From Bryopsis sp. KO-2023 (taxonomy: Eukaryota; Chlorophyta; Ulvophyceae; Bryopsidales; Bryopsidaceae), in NCBI GenBank assembly GCA_030272585.1, contig BSYQ01000010.1, positions 2,356,001 through 2,420,000 of the forward strand: a stretch of DNA of 64,000 nt, in the 5' to 3' direction. Numbering within the stretch: position 1 is the stretch's first letter; each line of letters begins with the position of its first letter. Of this stretch, positions 1 to 8,422 are shown in pieces. Below the pieces are notes generated by a model. It saw only the letters and a list, made by a program, of their open reading frames with translations, was not told where the DNA came from and made no database searches. Made by a program: the position numbers and the translations under genes.

Positions 1-241
1 GTACCCTGCAACCCACCAAGCGGGTGGAGGGACATTTTGTTGATCCAAGGAAAATCTCATTAAAAAATTCGATTTCCCAATAATGAGTGAGTCCTTCATT
101 TTTTCGTTCACAAGCTTTTGCCTTCTGGAGCAGCACTGGTAGATTCTGCCAATGTCTCGGAGACACCAAAACGATGTCAGGACGTTCGATGAAACTTGTT
201 TTTTCACACTTCTTGCCTAGGCCTTTTTTTTAAATTACATG
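1..241. other. Left flank of the retrotransposon, no gene seen
   Basis: No coding region is supported in this short flank. The last four bases, CATG at 238-241, are the left copy of the retrotransposon target-site duplication; the matching copy is at 7161-7164. Confidence 0.5.
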
Positions 242-567
242 TGTTGGACCGGGTAGAACACAAGTACTGAAAGACAGACATAAGAGCGTCACATCAACAA
301 ATTCACACAACGGACACTCATTTCTAATGAAAGTACTACCACACGATTTGACTCTGAGAGCGATGTCAAATCTGTTGAATCGACTGGTCAGTGCGGGTGA
401 GAGGCCCATGGCAGTAGGGGATTTACGTTAGAAGTACGAGGTATGAGTCAGTGGAGGAAGTGTGAGAGTTGAGTGAGTCGGGAAGGAAAGTCTGTGAACG
501 GGAGTTCGGGGTTGTCTTTTTGTTGTAAGACTTTTTTTGCGGAAGGCTCGTTCTTCCAGTAACAACA
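242..567 (+). repeat. 5' LTR
   Basis: This is a 326-bp direct repeat of 6835-7160 with no difference seen by eye. It starts TGTTGG and ends AACAACA. The primer binding site begins at the next base. As a 5' LTR it should carry the element's promoter, but no TATA-like box could be assigned with confidence. Confidence 0.95.
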
Positions 568-3500
568 TGGTTTCGGAGCGAACAGGGTGGATCCTGGCCT
601 TTGGGGGCTTGGCTCTACTAGCCGGTATGTCGCTGCTGTTACAGCGACCACCGACGATATCAGATCAAAATGCGGCGCCGGCAACACCAGCCGGAAGGGC
701 GCCAGCAACGTATCCCCCATCACCTCCTCCATTCTCTACGCCTCACACGCCCAGAACGTCTCCACACGAGCTCTGGCAGAGGCTGATGTGGTCGATCAGA
801 CATCGACACTCACATCGTGCCCTACCCTCCCCTTCACCGAACCCCGCTGCTGCGTGGGACACCCTGGAGCTTGTGCAGCTTGCAGACAGGATGCACAAGC
901 TCTGGGGTGTCTTGCGGGGATCCAACGCCAACCTGGTCGGAGCTGGGATCGCCTCCTCGCTTCTGCTGGGGTACCTCCTGAAGTTCCTCGACAAGGGTTC
1001 TGCATGGTTACGGCGGCGTAGAACAGAGACGGCGATGAGAAGGGAAGTTTTGGAGCTCGGGAGCGCGGCGCCTGCGGCTTCGGTTTCGACGGAGGGATCA
1101 GCCACGTTGGACAGACTTCGGCGGCTGCAACAAACGGAGGGGGAGACGGAGTTGGAATTTTTGCAGCGTTATTTCTTGATGTTTTTAAACACTGGACAAG
1201 CGGCGGAGGTGGAAGAGGAGAAAAAAGCGGTCAGGTTACTCGTAGCCCGGTTACCGGGAAGAGTGTTGAGCCGCGTCGTGGTGGAAACAGAGTTCGAAAA
1301 ACTGACCTTCAGCGGACTTCGGGAGCTGTTGGATCGAATGAAGAGGAGGACGGAGTACAGGGAAGCAGTGCTCGCGGAAGTGAAGAAGGATGAGGAGGGA
1401 AAGACAGAAGGGAAAGTGGAGGCTAAAGCAGAACCTAATGCGGGAACGAAAGTTCTGGTGGCGGACCGGCCACCTACTCGGACAGGCGAGACCCCTCTCT
1501 GCCAGTTTTGCGGACGGAAAGGGCACTGGGAAGCGCAGTGCCGGACGAAGAGGAGAGCGCAGGTGGCGAGCGTGAACGACGATGCTTTCGGCGAGCTGCT
1601 GGAGGCAATACAAAACGAGCAGTCGTCGTCGGCGTGCCATTCGGTCGCAGCAGGGACACCCGCTGGAGATACAGTGCGCAAGCAGCTTCGTGTGAAACTC
1701 AGGTTGGAAGGAGAACAGAGAGGAAGTAATCAACTCTTCGAAGCGTTGGTCGACAGTGGAAGTGGATGCTCCATCATGCCGTGGAAGGTTTGTCAAAGAC
1801 ACGGATGGGGAGTCGCTCCTCCGAAAGGAGTGTTAACGCTGACCGGGTTCAACGGAAGCAAGGAGAACGTGCGAGGGACGGTGACGCTCGACGTCAAAAT
1901 AGGACCGTGGGAGGGAAAAGAAGTGTTTCTGGTTTCGGAAAACACATCCCAGATTATCCTGGGCGTCCCCCTCCTCGCACACCTTTCCCTCACCGTCGAC
2001 TGCGCTCGCAACTGCCTCTGGGGCAAGAACGGAACGTCCATCCCTTGCCACGCAGTCATGAAGGTAGGGGAGAAGTCGGGGGAGTTAGAGCGGGGTGTGG
2101 TTCGAGTGCTGCAAGACCCCCTCACGAAAAAAGGACGCAGGATTCGTTTAGTGGGGAAGGATGGGGAGTTTCGGTTACCCCTGGGTTCGTCGTTGGTTCT
2201 GGGACCCTACGCGATTAAAACGGTTGTTCTTCCTTTTCGAATTACTGGGCCTGGCCTGTTTTCGTTAATGGCCATAGGACAACCCCACAACCTCCTTCAC
2301 TCTGTGACGACGAACTCCGACGGAAGAGTTCGACTCACGCTGTATAACGCCCAGTTGGAGGCGAGGATGCTTACTGCAAAACTGTGTTTGGTTAGCTTCA
2401 GGGTGGCTGAGGGAACGCCGGTGGTGATAGAGGAAGGAGGAGCAGAGGAGGAATGTGTCGAACAGGAGGAGGATGGTTTACTGCCCCATGGTTTGGATCT
2501 CAGAGAGAAGGAGGAAGTGGAACCTGAGGAGGAGGGGTGTTTTGGGATTGAAAAGAAGGGAGATGGAGGATGTCAAACAGTTTCTTTTCCACCACAGGAA
2601 GTGGAATCTGAGGAGGGGGGGTGTTCTGGAATAGAAAAACAGGGAGATGGAGGATGTAAAAAGGTTTCTTTTCCACCACCAAAGAATGACTGTGGGTCAC
2701 TGGAAGTGTTTGACAGAACCAGTGGTTCAAAGGGCAGTTGGGGCACAATGCAGTCGAATCAGGACTGGGATTCACAAACAGGCCAGCTTGCATCTGTTGA
2801 ACAGCAGTTGAGCCCAGAGGGGGACAGTAGAGTACTATCGAATTCTGCCCAAAACAGGGATATACCGACCATCAGTTCAGACTCTGGAGAACAGCATCTC
2901 AGTTCAGGGGATGGGTGTGTGTTACGGAGTTTAACAACACAGAACAGTGAGGCTGTAGCTACTGAGAATCCAACAAACAGTGCAACACTGAGGAAGAGCC
3001 AGAGCACAGCCTCTCTCACAGAACTGGATGTGAGTTCTGCTACGCACTATCCACTCAGGGACAGGATTGAGGGGAAAGACTCTGAGAATGAGGGGAGAAC
3101 ACAGACATCAAACACAGACTTTGAATGTCAGCCCAATAACTATAATGCTACTGGACAGTTCATCAGTTCAGCTAGGGAGAAGGGAGGAAAGATTTTTGGC
3201 TTACAAACCAGCAGTTCAGAGGCTGTACATCACTTACCCAAGTCAGATACTCAGGGCAGGGTACAGCAGTCGAAATTCCACACACAGGAGGAGAATGTAG
3301 CTTCTGAGAGTCCTGCAAACAGTGCTACACTGGGGACAAGCCAGGGTACATTCTCCACCCCCCAGCAGGATCAATGGAGGGACTTACCAAGGGGGAGAGA
3401 GGGACAGACATGTGGGGAAAACCAAGGCACCCAGAGTGTCCTCACACCTAACCGCCTGACTGCACACAGCACTCTGCTGCAAGAAAGCAAAGCTGTAGCT

Positions 3501-6500
3501 ACTGAGAGTCCTACAGACAGGGAAACATTGGGACAGAGCCAGAGTACAGTTCAGAGTTCACAAAAGGAAAAAGGGGGCTGCTCACCCAGGGGGGGGGTAG
3601 TCGGGGCAGTGGAACAAACACACAATGAGGGACCGACTGTAACTACTGAGAGTCCCACTAACAGTGACATACTGGGGAAAAACCAGAGTTCAGTCTCTCA
3701 CCTTCAAGAGGAAACATTACTCTGCTCACCCAGGGGGGGGGTAGGGGGGACAGTGGAACAGGAGCACCTTGATCTCTGGAAGTACTGGGAAGCCCTCAGA
3801 GGGAAACCACCAGGCAGAAGTTTTAGCGAACACACTACATCCTCTTTATCTCACCTGACGACGATTTGGGAGGAGGTGGCTGACGACCTTCTCGACAACA
3901 CCACAGCAGTAGGGACAGGGGAAAGACTCTGGAACGGACATACTGCTACGGTGCAAACCACTCAGGAACAACCTGCCTGCACGTCGGAAACGCAGTCAGA
4001 GACGGAGGATACAGGCTCAGTGGAATACTGGCGACGCGAATTTCCGAACGTGATTCGTGACGACCTTAGCAGAGACGCAAAGGCGACTGCTGCTCCTCTT
4101 CGGGTTTGCCACAGGGAGGTGAAATGGCGCGTTCCCTTCCACAGGATTCCGCTGCACAACACGGGGATACGGTACTACGCCACCGACGTCGCGCCTAAGG
4201 AGATTCGAAAACTGCTTACCTCGTTGCAGGGGCAAGGCGTCATCCGTCCCCTGGGCGTCGGCGAGCGGGCTCTGTTCTCCCCCGTACTTTTCCTAAGGAA
4301 GCCGAATGGAAAGGTCCGTAAGACGGTGGATTTTCGTTTGCTGAACTCGTACTCCGACGCCTGGAAGACGTCCCTGCTCCATGTCCGGGATGTGCTGAAG
4401 TCGATCCCACCTGAGTGGGACTACTTCACCGTCCTGGATCTGGAGCAGGGCTTCTTCCAGGTGGACGTTTGCGATTCGCTCCAGCCCCTCTTCGCGTTTG
4501 AAACCGGAGAGGGGGACTACACTTACCTCCGCCTTCCACAGGGATGGAATTGTTCGCCAGGGCTGTTCCACTCCCGCATTCGGAGCTCTATCCACGGATA
4601 CCCCGGTCGTAACTTCGTCGACGACCTCATAATCGGCGGAGAAGGCGTCGAAGGCCATGACAGGAACCTGCGACGTGTTCTGACCAGGCTCGACGAAATG
4701 GGATTACGGATAAACAGGGCAAAGGCGGTCGTCAGACAAAAGGAGGTTACCTACTTGGGGTACACGGTCACGAAGGGGAGCTACGGCCTTCGACGCTACG
4801 TCGACGACCAAGTGCGTCAGTTGCCAGAAATGCGCGACGTCAGGGACGTCCGTCAATTCGTCGGCATGCTTAATGTCTGCAGGGGAGTTTGCCCGAATTT
4901 CCATAACATCATTCAACCTCTGCTGGAGCTTCCCAAGGGATCGAATCCGAAACTCATGCAACAGTTGGTGGCAGAAGCATGGAAATCCATACTGACTAAT
5001 AATGTCAAGTTGGGTAATTCAGATTCTGGAGAGTATAATCTGTTTACAGACTGGTCATCCTCTGGGTGGGGGTATGTTCTGTTCAGAGGTACCCCCTCAG
5101 AGGGGTGTATCGTCAGCCTCAACAGTCGAAAGTGTGCGGATAAGGGAGGAGAAAAAGTCAGCTCCTATTTGGGGGAGCTTCAAGCTCTCATATGGGCATT
5201 GAAATCGGTTTCACAGGTGGTGGCTGGGGGTCAGCTAACCCTGCACACTGATTCGAACTCAGCAGTGCAAAGGATTACGAAGTTAGCACCGAAAGAAGTC
5301 GTGGAGGACATCAGAGTGGTGCGTCTCTTGGCTTGGTTGGCAGAGAACTACCCCTCCCCTGGAAGGTTGAGGGTTCAATTCCTGCCAGGGACATCTAACC
5401 CTTGGGCTGATCTCCTGTCTAGATGGTACAGTAGGCCAACACAAACACAAGGGCAGGTGTGTGCACTTGAACCACAAGAGATGCATATCAGTAAAAACAC
5501 AAGCATGGAATCAGGAGGATCCAACAGATCAACAGAACAGGTGCTGGAGCAGGCTGAGGCAGTGGACTCTAAAGAGAGTGATTCAGGAAGGTCTGGCATG
5601 TCAGGAAACACAGAGTTGGGACATGCATATACAGGAGGCTCAAGGGGAGAGGAGTTGGGCAAGATAGCGGAAGGGAAAGAGCTGAGCAGAGATCAGCTGG
5701 AACGGTTGCACAAGGAGGGACACTGGAGCCCACAAAAATTGCTATGGCTGTGTGCACAACATGGATGGAAGGCTAATAGAGGAGATCTGGAGGAAATTCA
5801 GAGGTACTGCCAGACCTGCCAGAGGGTAGCCCCTAAGAAGGAAAAAGAACTTCTTAGGGGAGCTGGGCATCTAACCCACCCTGGTCAAACAGTGGGCATG
5901 GACATCATCGGTCCACTACCCTCTGGTAGGTCTGGCCACAATCATATAGTAGTGGTGGTGGACCACCTCTCTCGTGATTCGATGGTTTGGAAGACAAAGG
6001 AGGTGAAGGGGAAACAGGTCAGAGAGTGTTTAGGTGAGTGGATAGCGACTCATGGATCTCCAGACAACCTATTATGTGATGGAGCTGCCTACTTCCATTC
6101 GAAGGACATGAGAGCATGGTACAAAGACAACCACATTCAGGTTTGGAGGACACCCCCTTATCACCACAGAGCGAATGGAGTGGTGGAAAGGAGGAACAGA
6201 GCTCTGATTTCTAAAATCAGAGTACTGTTGTTGGATCATGGAGGGTATTGGGATGATTGGCTGCAGAAGGCCAACTGGATGGTCTGCAACATGGTGAATA
6301 GAACCACTGGATGGCCACCATGCAAAGTGTGGACACTATCAAGCAAGGAGTGGGATAGAATTCAACAGAGATTGAAGGAAAGCAGAGAAAAGGTGAATGC
6401 ACAGAAAAAATTGTCTGACTGGAATCATTTTCTGGGAGAGGAGGTCCTTTTATATGATTCAGCAAGGGCTGAAAAAAAGGATCAGAAATTTAGTGCAAGT

Positions 6501-6635
6501 TGGAAGGGACCATATAAAATAGTGGAACTGATTTCCCCCAGTCGAGTCAGGATTGAGGAAATCAATGGCAAACTCAGGAGGGGTAGGAAACCTTTCCTAG
6601 AAGTGCACAAATCACAGATCAGGCACTTCTTCTGA
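567..6635 (+). CDS. Gag-Pol polyprotein of Ty3/gypsy retrotransposon
   Basis: This is a single 2022-aa ORF with no frameshift between gag and pol. The first ATG (567) uses the last base of the LTR. Hydrophobic segments occur at about residues 8-25 and 122-139, which is unusual for a Gag. A CX2CX4HX4C zinc knuckle lies at residues 312-325. The aspartic protease motif (D396-S-G) follows. A Ser/Thr/Gln-rich linker with internal repeats runs from about residue 620 to 1150. Reverse transcriptase has an FVDD box with the catalytic pair D1352/D1353, followed by RNase H with its DWSS and HTDS acidic motifs. Integrase has an HHCC zinc finger and the triad D1779, D1838, E1874 (a D,D35E spacing), then a GPY/F-type C-terminus. 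All catalytic residues that I checked are intact. The flanking LTRs are identical, so activity is plausible. Confidence 0.95.
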   Translation: MVSERTGWILAFGGLALLAGMSLLLQRPPTISDQNAAPATPAGRAPATYPPSPPPFSTPHTPRTSPHELWQRLMWSIRHRHSHRALPSPSPNPAAAWDTLELVQLADRMHKLWGVLRGSNANLVGAGIASSLLLGYLLKFLDKGSAWLRRRRTETAMRREVLELGSAAPAASVSTEGSATLDRLRRLQQTEGETELEFLQRYFLMFLNTGQAAEVEEEKKAVRLLVARLPGRVLSRVVVETEFEKLTFSGLRELLDRMKRRTEYREAVLAEVKKDEEGKTEGKVEAKAEPNAGTKVLVADRPPTRTGETPLCQFCGRKGHWEAQCRTKRRAQVASVNDDAFGELLEAIQNEQSSSACHSVAAGTPAGDTVRKQLRVKLRLEGEQRGSNQLFEALVDSGSGCSIMPWKVCQRHGWGVAPPKGVLTLTGFNGSKENVRGTVTLDVKIGPWEGKEVFLVSENTSQIILGVPLLAHLSLTVDCARNCLWGKNGTSIPCHAVMKVGEKSGELERGVVRVLQDPLTKKGRRIRLVGKDGEFRLPLGSSLVLGPYAIKTVVLPFRITGPGLFSLMAIGQPHNLLHSVTTNSDGRVRLTLYNAQLEARMLTAKLCLVSFRVAEGTPVVIEEGGAEEECVEQEEDGLLPHGLDLREKEEVEPEEEGCFGIEKKGDGGCQTVSFPPQEVESEEGGCSGIEKQGDGGCKKVSFPPPKNDCGSLEVFDRTSGSKGSWGTMQSNQDWDSQTGQLASVEQQLSPEGDSRVLSNSAQNRDIPTISSDSGEQHLSSGDGCVLRSLTTQNSEAVATENPTNSATLRKSQSTASLTELDVSSATHYPLRDRIEGKDSENEGRTQTSNTDFECQPNNYNATGQFISSAREKGGKIFGLQTSSSEAVHHLPKSDTQGRVQQSKFHTQEENVASESPANSATLGTSQGTFSTPQQDQWRDLPRGREGQTCGENQGTQSVLTPNRLTAHSTLLQESKAVATESPTDRETLGQSQSTVQSSQKEKGGCSPRGGVVGAVEQTHNEGPTVTTESPTNSDILGKNQSSVSHLQEETLLCSPRGGVGGTVEQEHLDLWKYWEALRGKPPGRSFSEHTTSSLSHLTTIWEEVADDLLDNTTAVGTGERLWNGHTATVQTTQEQPACTSETQSETEDTGSVEYWRREFPNVIRDDLSRDAKATAAPLRVCHREVKWRVPFHRIPLHNTGIRYYATDVAPKEIRKLLTSLQGQGVIRPLGVGERALFSPVLFLRKPNGKVRKTVDFRLLNSYSDAWKTSLLHVRDVLKSIPPEWDYFTVLDLEQGFFQVDVCDSLQPLFAFETGEGDYTYLRLPQGWNCSPGLFHSRIRSSIHGYPGRNFVDDLIIGGEGVEGHDRNLRRVLTRLDEMGLRINRAKAVVRQKEVTYLGYTVTKGSYGLRRYVDDQVRQLPEMRDVRDVRQFVGMLNVCRGVCPNFHNIIQPLLELPKGSNPKLMQQLVAEAWKSILTNNVKLGNSDSGEYNLFTDWSSSGWGYVLFRGTPSEGCIVSLNSRKCADKGGEKVSSYLGELQALIWALKSVSQVVAGGQLTLHTDSNSAVQRITKLAPKEVVEDIRVVRLLAWLAENYPSPGRLRVQFLPGTSNPWADLLSRWYSRPTQTQGQVCALEPQEMHISKNTSMESGGSNRSTEQVLEQAEAVDSKESDSGRSGMSGNTELGHAYTGGSRGEELGKIAEGKELSRDQLERLHKEGHWSPQKLLWLCAQHGWKANRGDLEEIQRYCQTCQRVAPKKEKELLRGAGHLTHPGQTVGMDIIGPLPSGRSGHNHIVVVVDHLSRDSMVWKTKEVKGKQVRECLGEWIATHGSPDNLLCDGAAYFHSKDMRAWYKDNHIQVWRTPPYHHRANGVVERRNRALISKIRVLLLDHGGYWDDWLQKANWMVCNMVNRTTGWPPCKVWTLSSKEWDRIQQRLKESREKVNAQKKLSDWNHFLGEEVLLYDSARAEKKDQKFSASWKGPYKIVELISPSRVRIEEINGKLRRGRKPFLEVHKSQIRHFF
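568..585 (+). other. Putative tRNA primer binding site
   Basis: The sequence directly after the 5' LTR begins TGG, the complement of a tRNA 3' CCA end, and continues TTTCGGAGCGAAC. That is the expected place and form of a minus-strand primer binding site. The tRNA species was not identified. The site overlaps the start of the Gag-Pol ORF. Confidence 0.5.
2514..2681 (+). repeat. 84-bp tandem duplication inside Gag-Pol
   Basis: There are two adjacent imperfect copies of an 84-bp unit (2514-2597 and 2598-2681). They encode a duplicated acidic/Gly-Cys-rich 28-residue block just downstream of the protease. The period is a multiple of three, so the frame is kept. Confidence 0.85.
2943..3700 (+). 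repeat. Four dispersed copies of a ~54-bp coding repeat in the PR-RT linker
   Basis: Similar blocks start near 2943, 3300, 3495 and 3643. Each encodes a variant of a T/S-E-S/N-P-T-N-S...L-G-x-S/N-Q-S motif. Between and after them sit two copies of a Gly-rich block beginning CSPRGGV, near 3578 and 3726. All copies lie in the low-complexity linker between the protease and reverse transcriptase. Confidence 0.75.
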
Positions 6636-6834
6636 GTAGAATGGTGGTGATGAGAGAATAGGTAGGACCAGAAGACATAGTAAACGGAGGAGAGAAGGTT
6701 TCTTTTACATCCGGTGAGGGATGTTTTTTCTGATGAAACACAGTGTAGGAGAAGGCTACACTGGTGTGGAAGTGAGGATATTAGTTTATTCTACCACGAG
6801 TAGAACTTTTTCGGAGGTTTGAGGCAGTGAAGCG

Positions 6835-7160
6835 TGTTGGACCGGGTAGAACACAAGTACTGAAAGACAGACATAAGAGCGTCACATCAACAAATTCACA
6901 CAACGGACACTCATTTCTAATGAAAGTACTACCACACGATTTGACTCTGAGAGCGATGTCAAATCTGTTGAATCGACTGGTCAGTGCGGGTGAGAGGCCC
7001 ATGGCAGTAGGGGATTTACGTTAGAAGTACGAGGTATGAGTCAGTGGAGGAAGTGTGAGAGTTGAGTGAGTCGGGAAGGAAAGTCTGTGAACGGGAGTTC
7101 GGGGTTGTCTTTTTGTTGTAAGACTTTTTTTGCGGAAGGCTCGTTCTTCCAGTAACAACA
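6835..7160 (+). repeat. 3' LTR
   Basis: This LTR looks identical to 242-567 over its full 326 bp. The right target duplication CATG follows at 7161-7164. Confidence 0.95.
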
Positions 7161-7164
7161 CATG

Positions 7165-8405
7165 TACATATATATTGTTGAAATCCTTTAAATCACCTTG
7201 ATGCTGAAATCCTGTAAATTACCTTTGAAGTTCATTACACAACTGGACACAGAATGGGAGGAGGAAGGCATGCTTGTCAGTGTGTCTTGGCCTCTTTCTG
7301 TAAGATGTTTGTGTGTACAAACTATATACATGTACAACTATGTACAACTATGTACAACTATATATATTTATATATATATATGAATGAATAGGCAAACATG
7401 CCCAACGAAGGCCGCCCTCAACGAAGTGATCTAGCCCTGCCCTTAGGAAAAATCCAGCTCAATATAGTCAGTTCTAGAAAACCCTTCACATTTGCATCTA
7501 TATACATGTATATATTTATTTGCATTGCTTGGTTCCACTTGCCCCTCTTGTAACCAACACAGTCAACCCTGTGTCATATATTCTCCATCGGTCAAAATTC
7601 AGGGTCAACAAAACAGTTCAAAAACACCGAAGATTGCTATGTGTGTTTCAGAAGGAAAACCAGCGACAGTCAGAAATCATCCTTAAACCATGATTAAAAC
7701 TGAAGGAGAGAGGGTCCTATCCTTTTCCATTCACCCCACCACACACCCATGTCAATTGCATCTACACCTCTATTGATAAATAAAATAGCATTTCTTGTCA
7801 CACCTTTCCCCCTTTTTTTTTTTTTTTCAAAAAATAATCTTAAGCAAAAAGGAAAGGGATTGCTTTCTCTATCTCTTTTTTTTTCTGTTTGTTTTTTTCG
7901 CTACCTTGCTGTTGAGAATTTTTTTTTTCACTCCCTGTTTGTTCGCTGAGATTTTCTTCTTCCTTTTTTTTGCTTGTTTTTTTTTCTTTTCCTCCCCCCT
8001 TTCATGAAAATAATTTTCACGACTATTCTATGGTACCTTTTTTTTTTTAATCTTCTCATCACAACCCCCCTCCCCCAAAAAATTTTCCACACATTTCCTA
8101 TTTTTCCCTTCTGAAAAAGAAAAAAAAAGAGGTCCAAATCTTAGAAAGAAGATTTTTTTATTTTTTTTCACAGACTGAACGTCTTCCCTTCCTCCCTCGA
8201 AAAAGAAAAAAAAGAAAAAAAAAGCTATCCAACCATACCAGAATTTTACACCTCCTCCTGTACCCCCCCCCCCCCCCAAAAAAAAAGGCCAAATAGAAAA
8301 CCAATAGACCGGAAATTATACGAGACAGAAACCCAAGAAAGAAAAAAAACATAAAAAGAAAGAAAGTAAGAAAAACCCACCCACGAACATGACCAAAAAA
8401 ATAAA
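7165..8405. other. Intergenic low-complexity DNA
   Basis: No gene is supported here. There is a short AT microsatellite near 7345-7382. From about 7810 to 8380 the sequence is long poly-T and poly-A tracts, ending in C15 directly followed by A9 at 8263-8286. The many ORFs in this stretch are translated homopolymers. Confidence 0.6.
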
Positions 8406-8411
8406 TTTATT
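8406..8411 (-). terminator. Possible polyadenylation signal for the kinase gene
   Basis: On the minus strand this reads AATAAA, 11 nt after the kinase stop codon at 8423-8425. The position is very close to the stop, so the real signal may lie farther downstream. Confidence 0.35.
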
Positions 8412-8422
8412 AAAACTGGCCA

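Larger units (their letters stand above)
242..7160 (+). mobile_element. Complete Ty3/gypsy-type LTR retrotransposon
   Basis: The element is 6919 bp. It has two directly repeated 326-bp LTRs (242-567 and 6835-7160) that look identical base for base. Each LTR begins TGTTG and ends CAACA, a perfect short inverted repeat. The four bases CATG flank both ends as a target duplication; if the LTR ended one base earlier the duplication would be ACATG. One long ORF lies between the LTRs with the domain order Gag, zinc knuckle, protease, reverse transcriptase, RNase H, integrase, which is the Metaviridae (Ty3/gypsy) order. The identical LTRs and uninterrupted ORF suggest a recent insertion that may still be mobile. 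About 200 bp of untranslated sequence separates the ORF stop from the 3' LTR; no clean polypurine tract is obvious there. Confidence 0.95.

Noticed and set aside
6636..6834. Polypurine tract upstream of the 3' LTR
   Set aside because: Purine-rich patches exist, but none directly abuts the LTR as a clean tract, so it was not called.
7749..8352. Overlapping ORFs of 60-80 aa rich in Phe, Lys or Gly
   Set aside because: They are translations of poly-T, poly-A and poly-C tracts, with no start context or domain.
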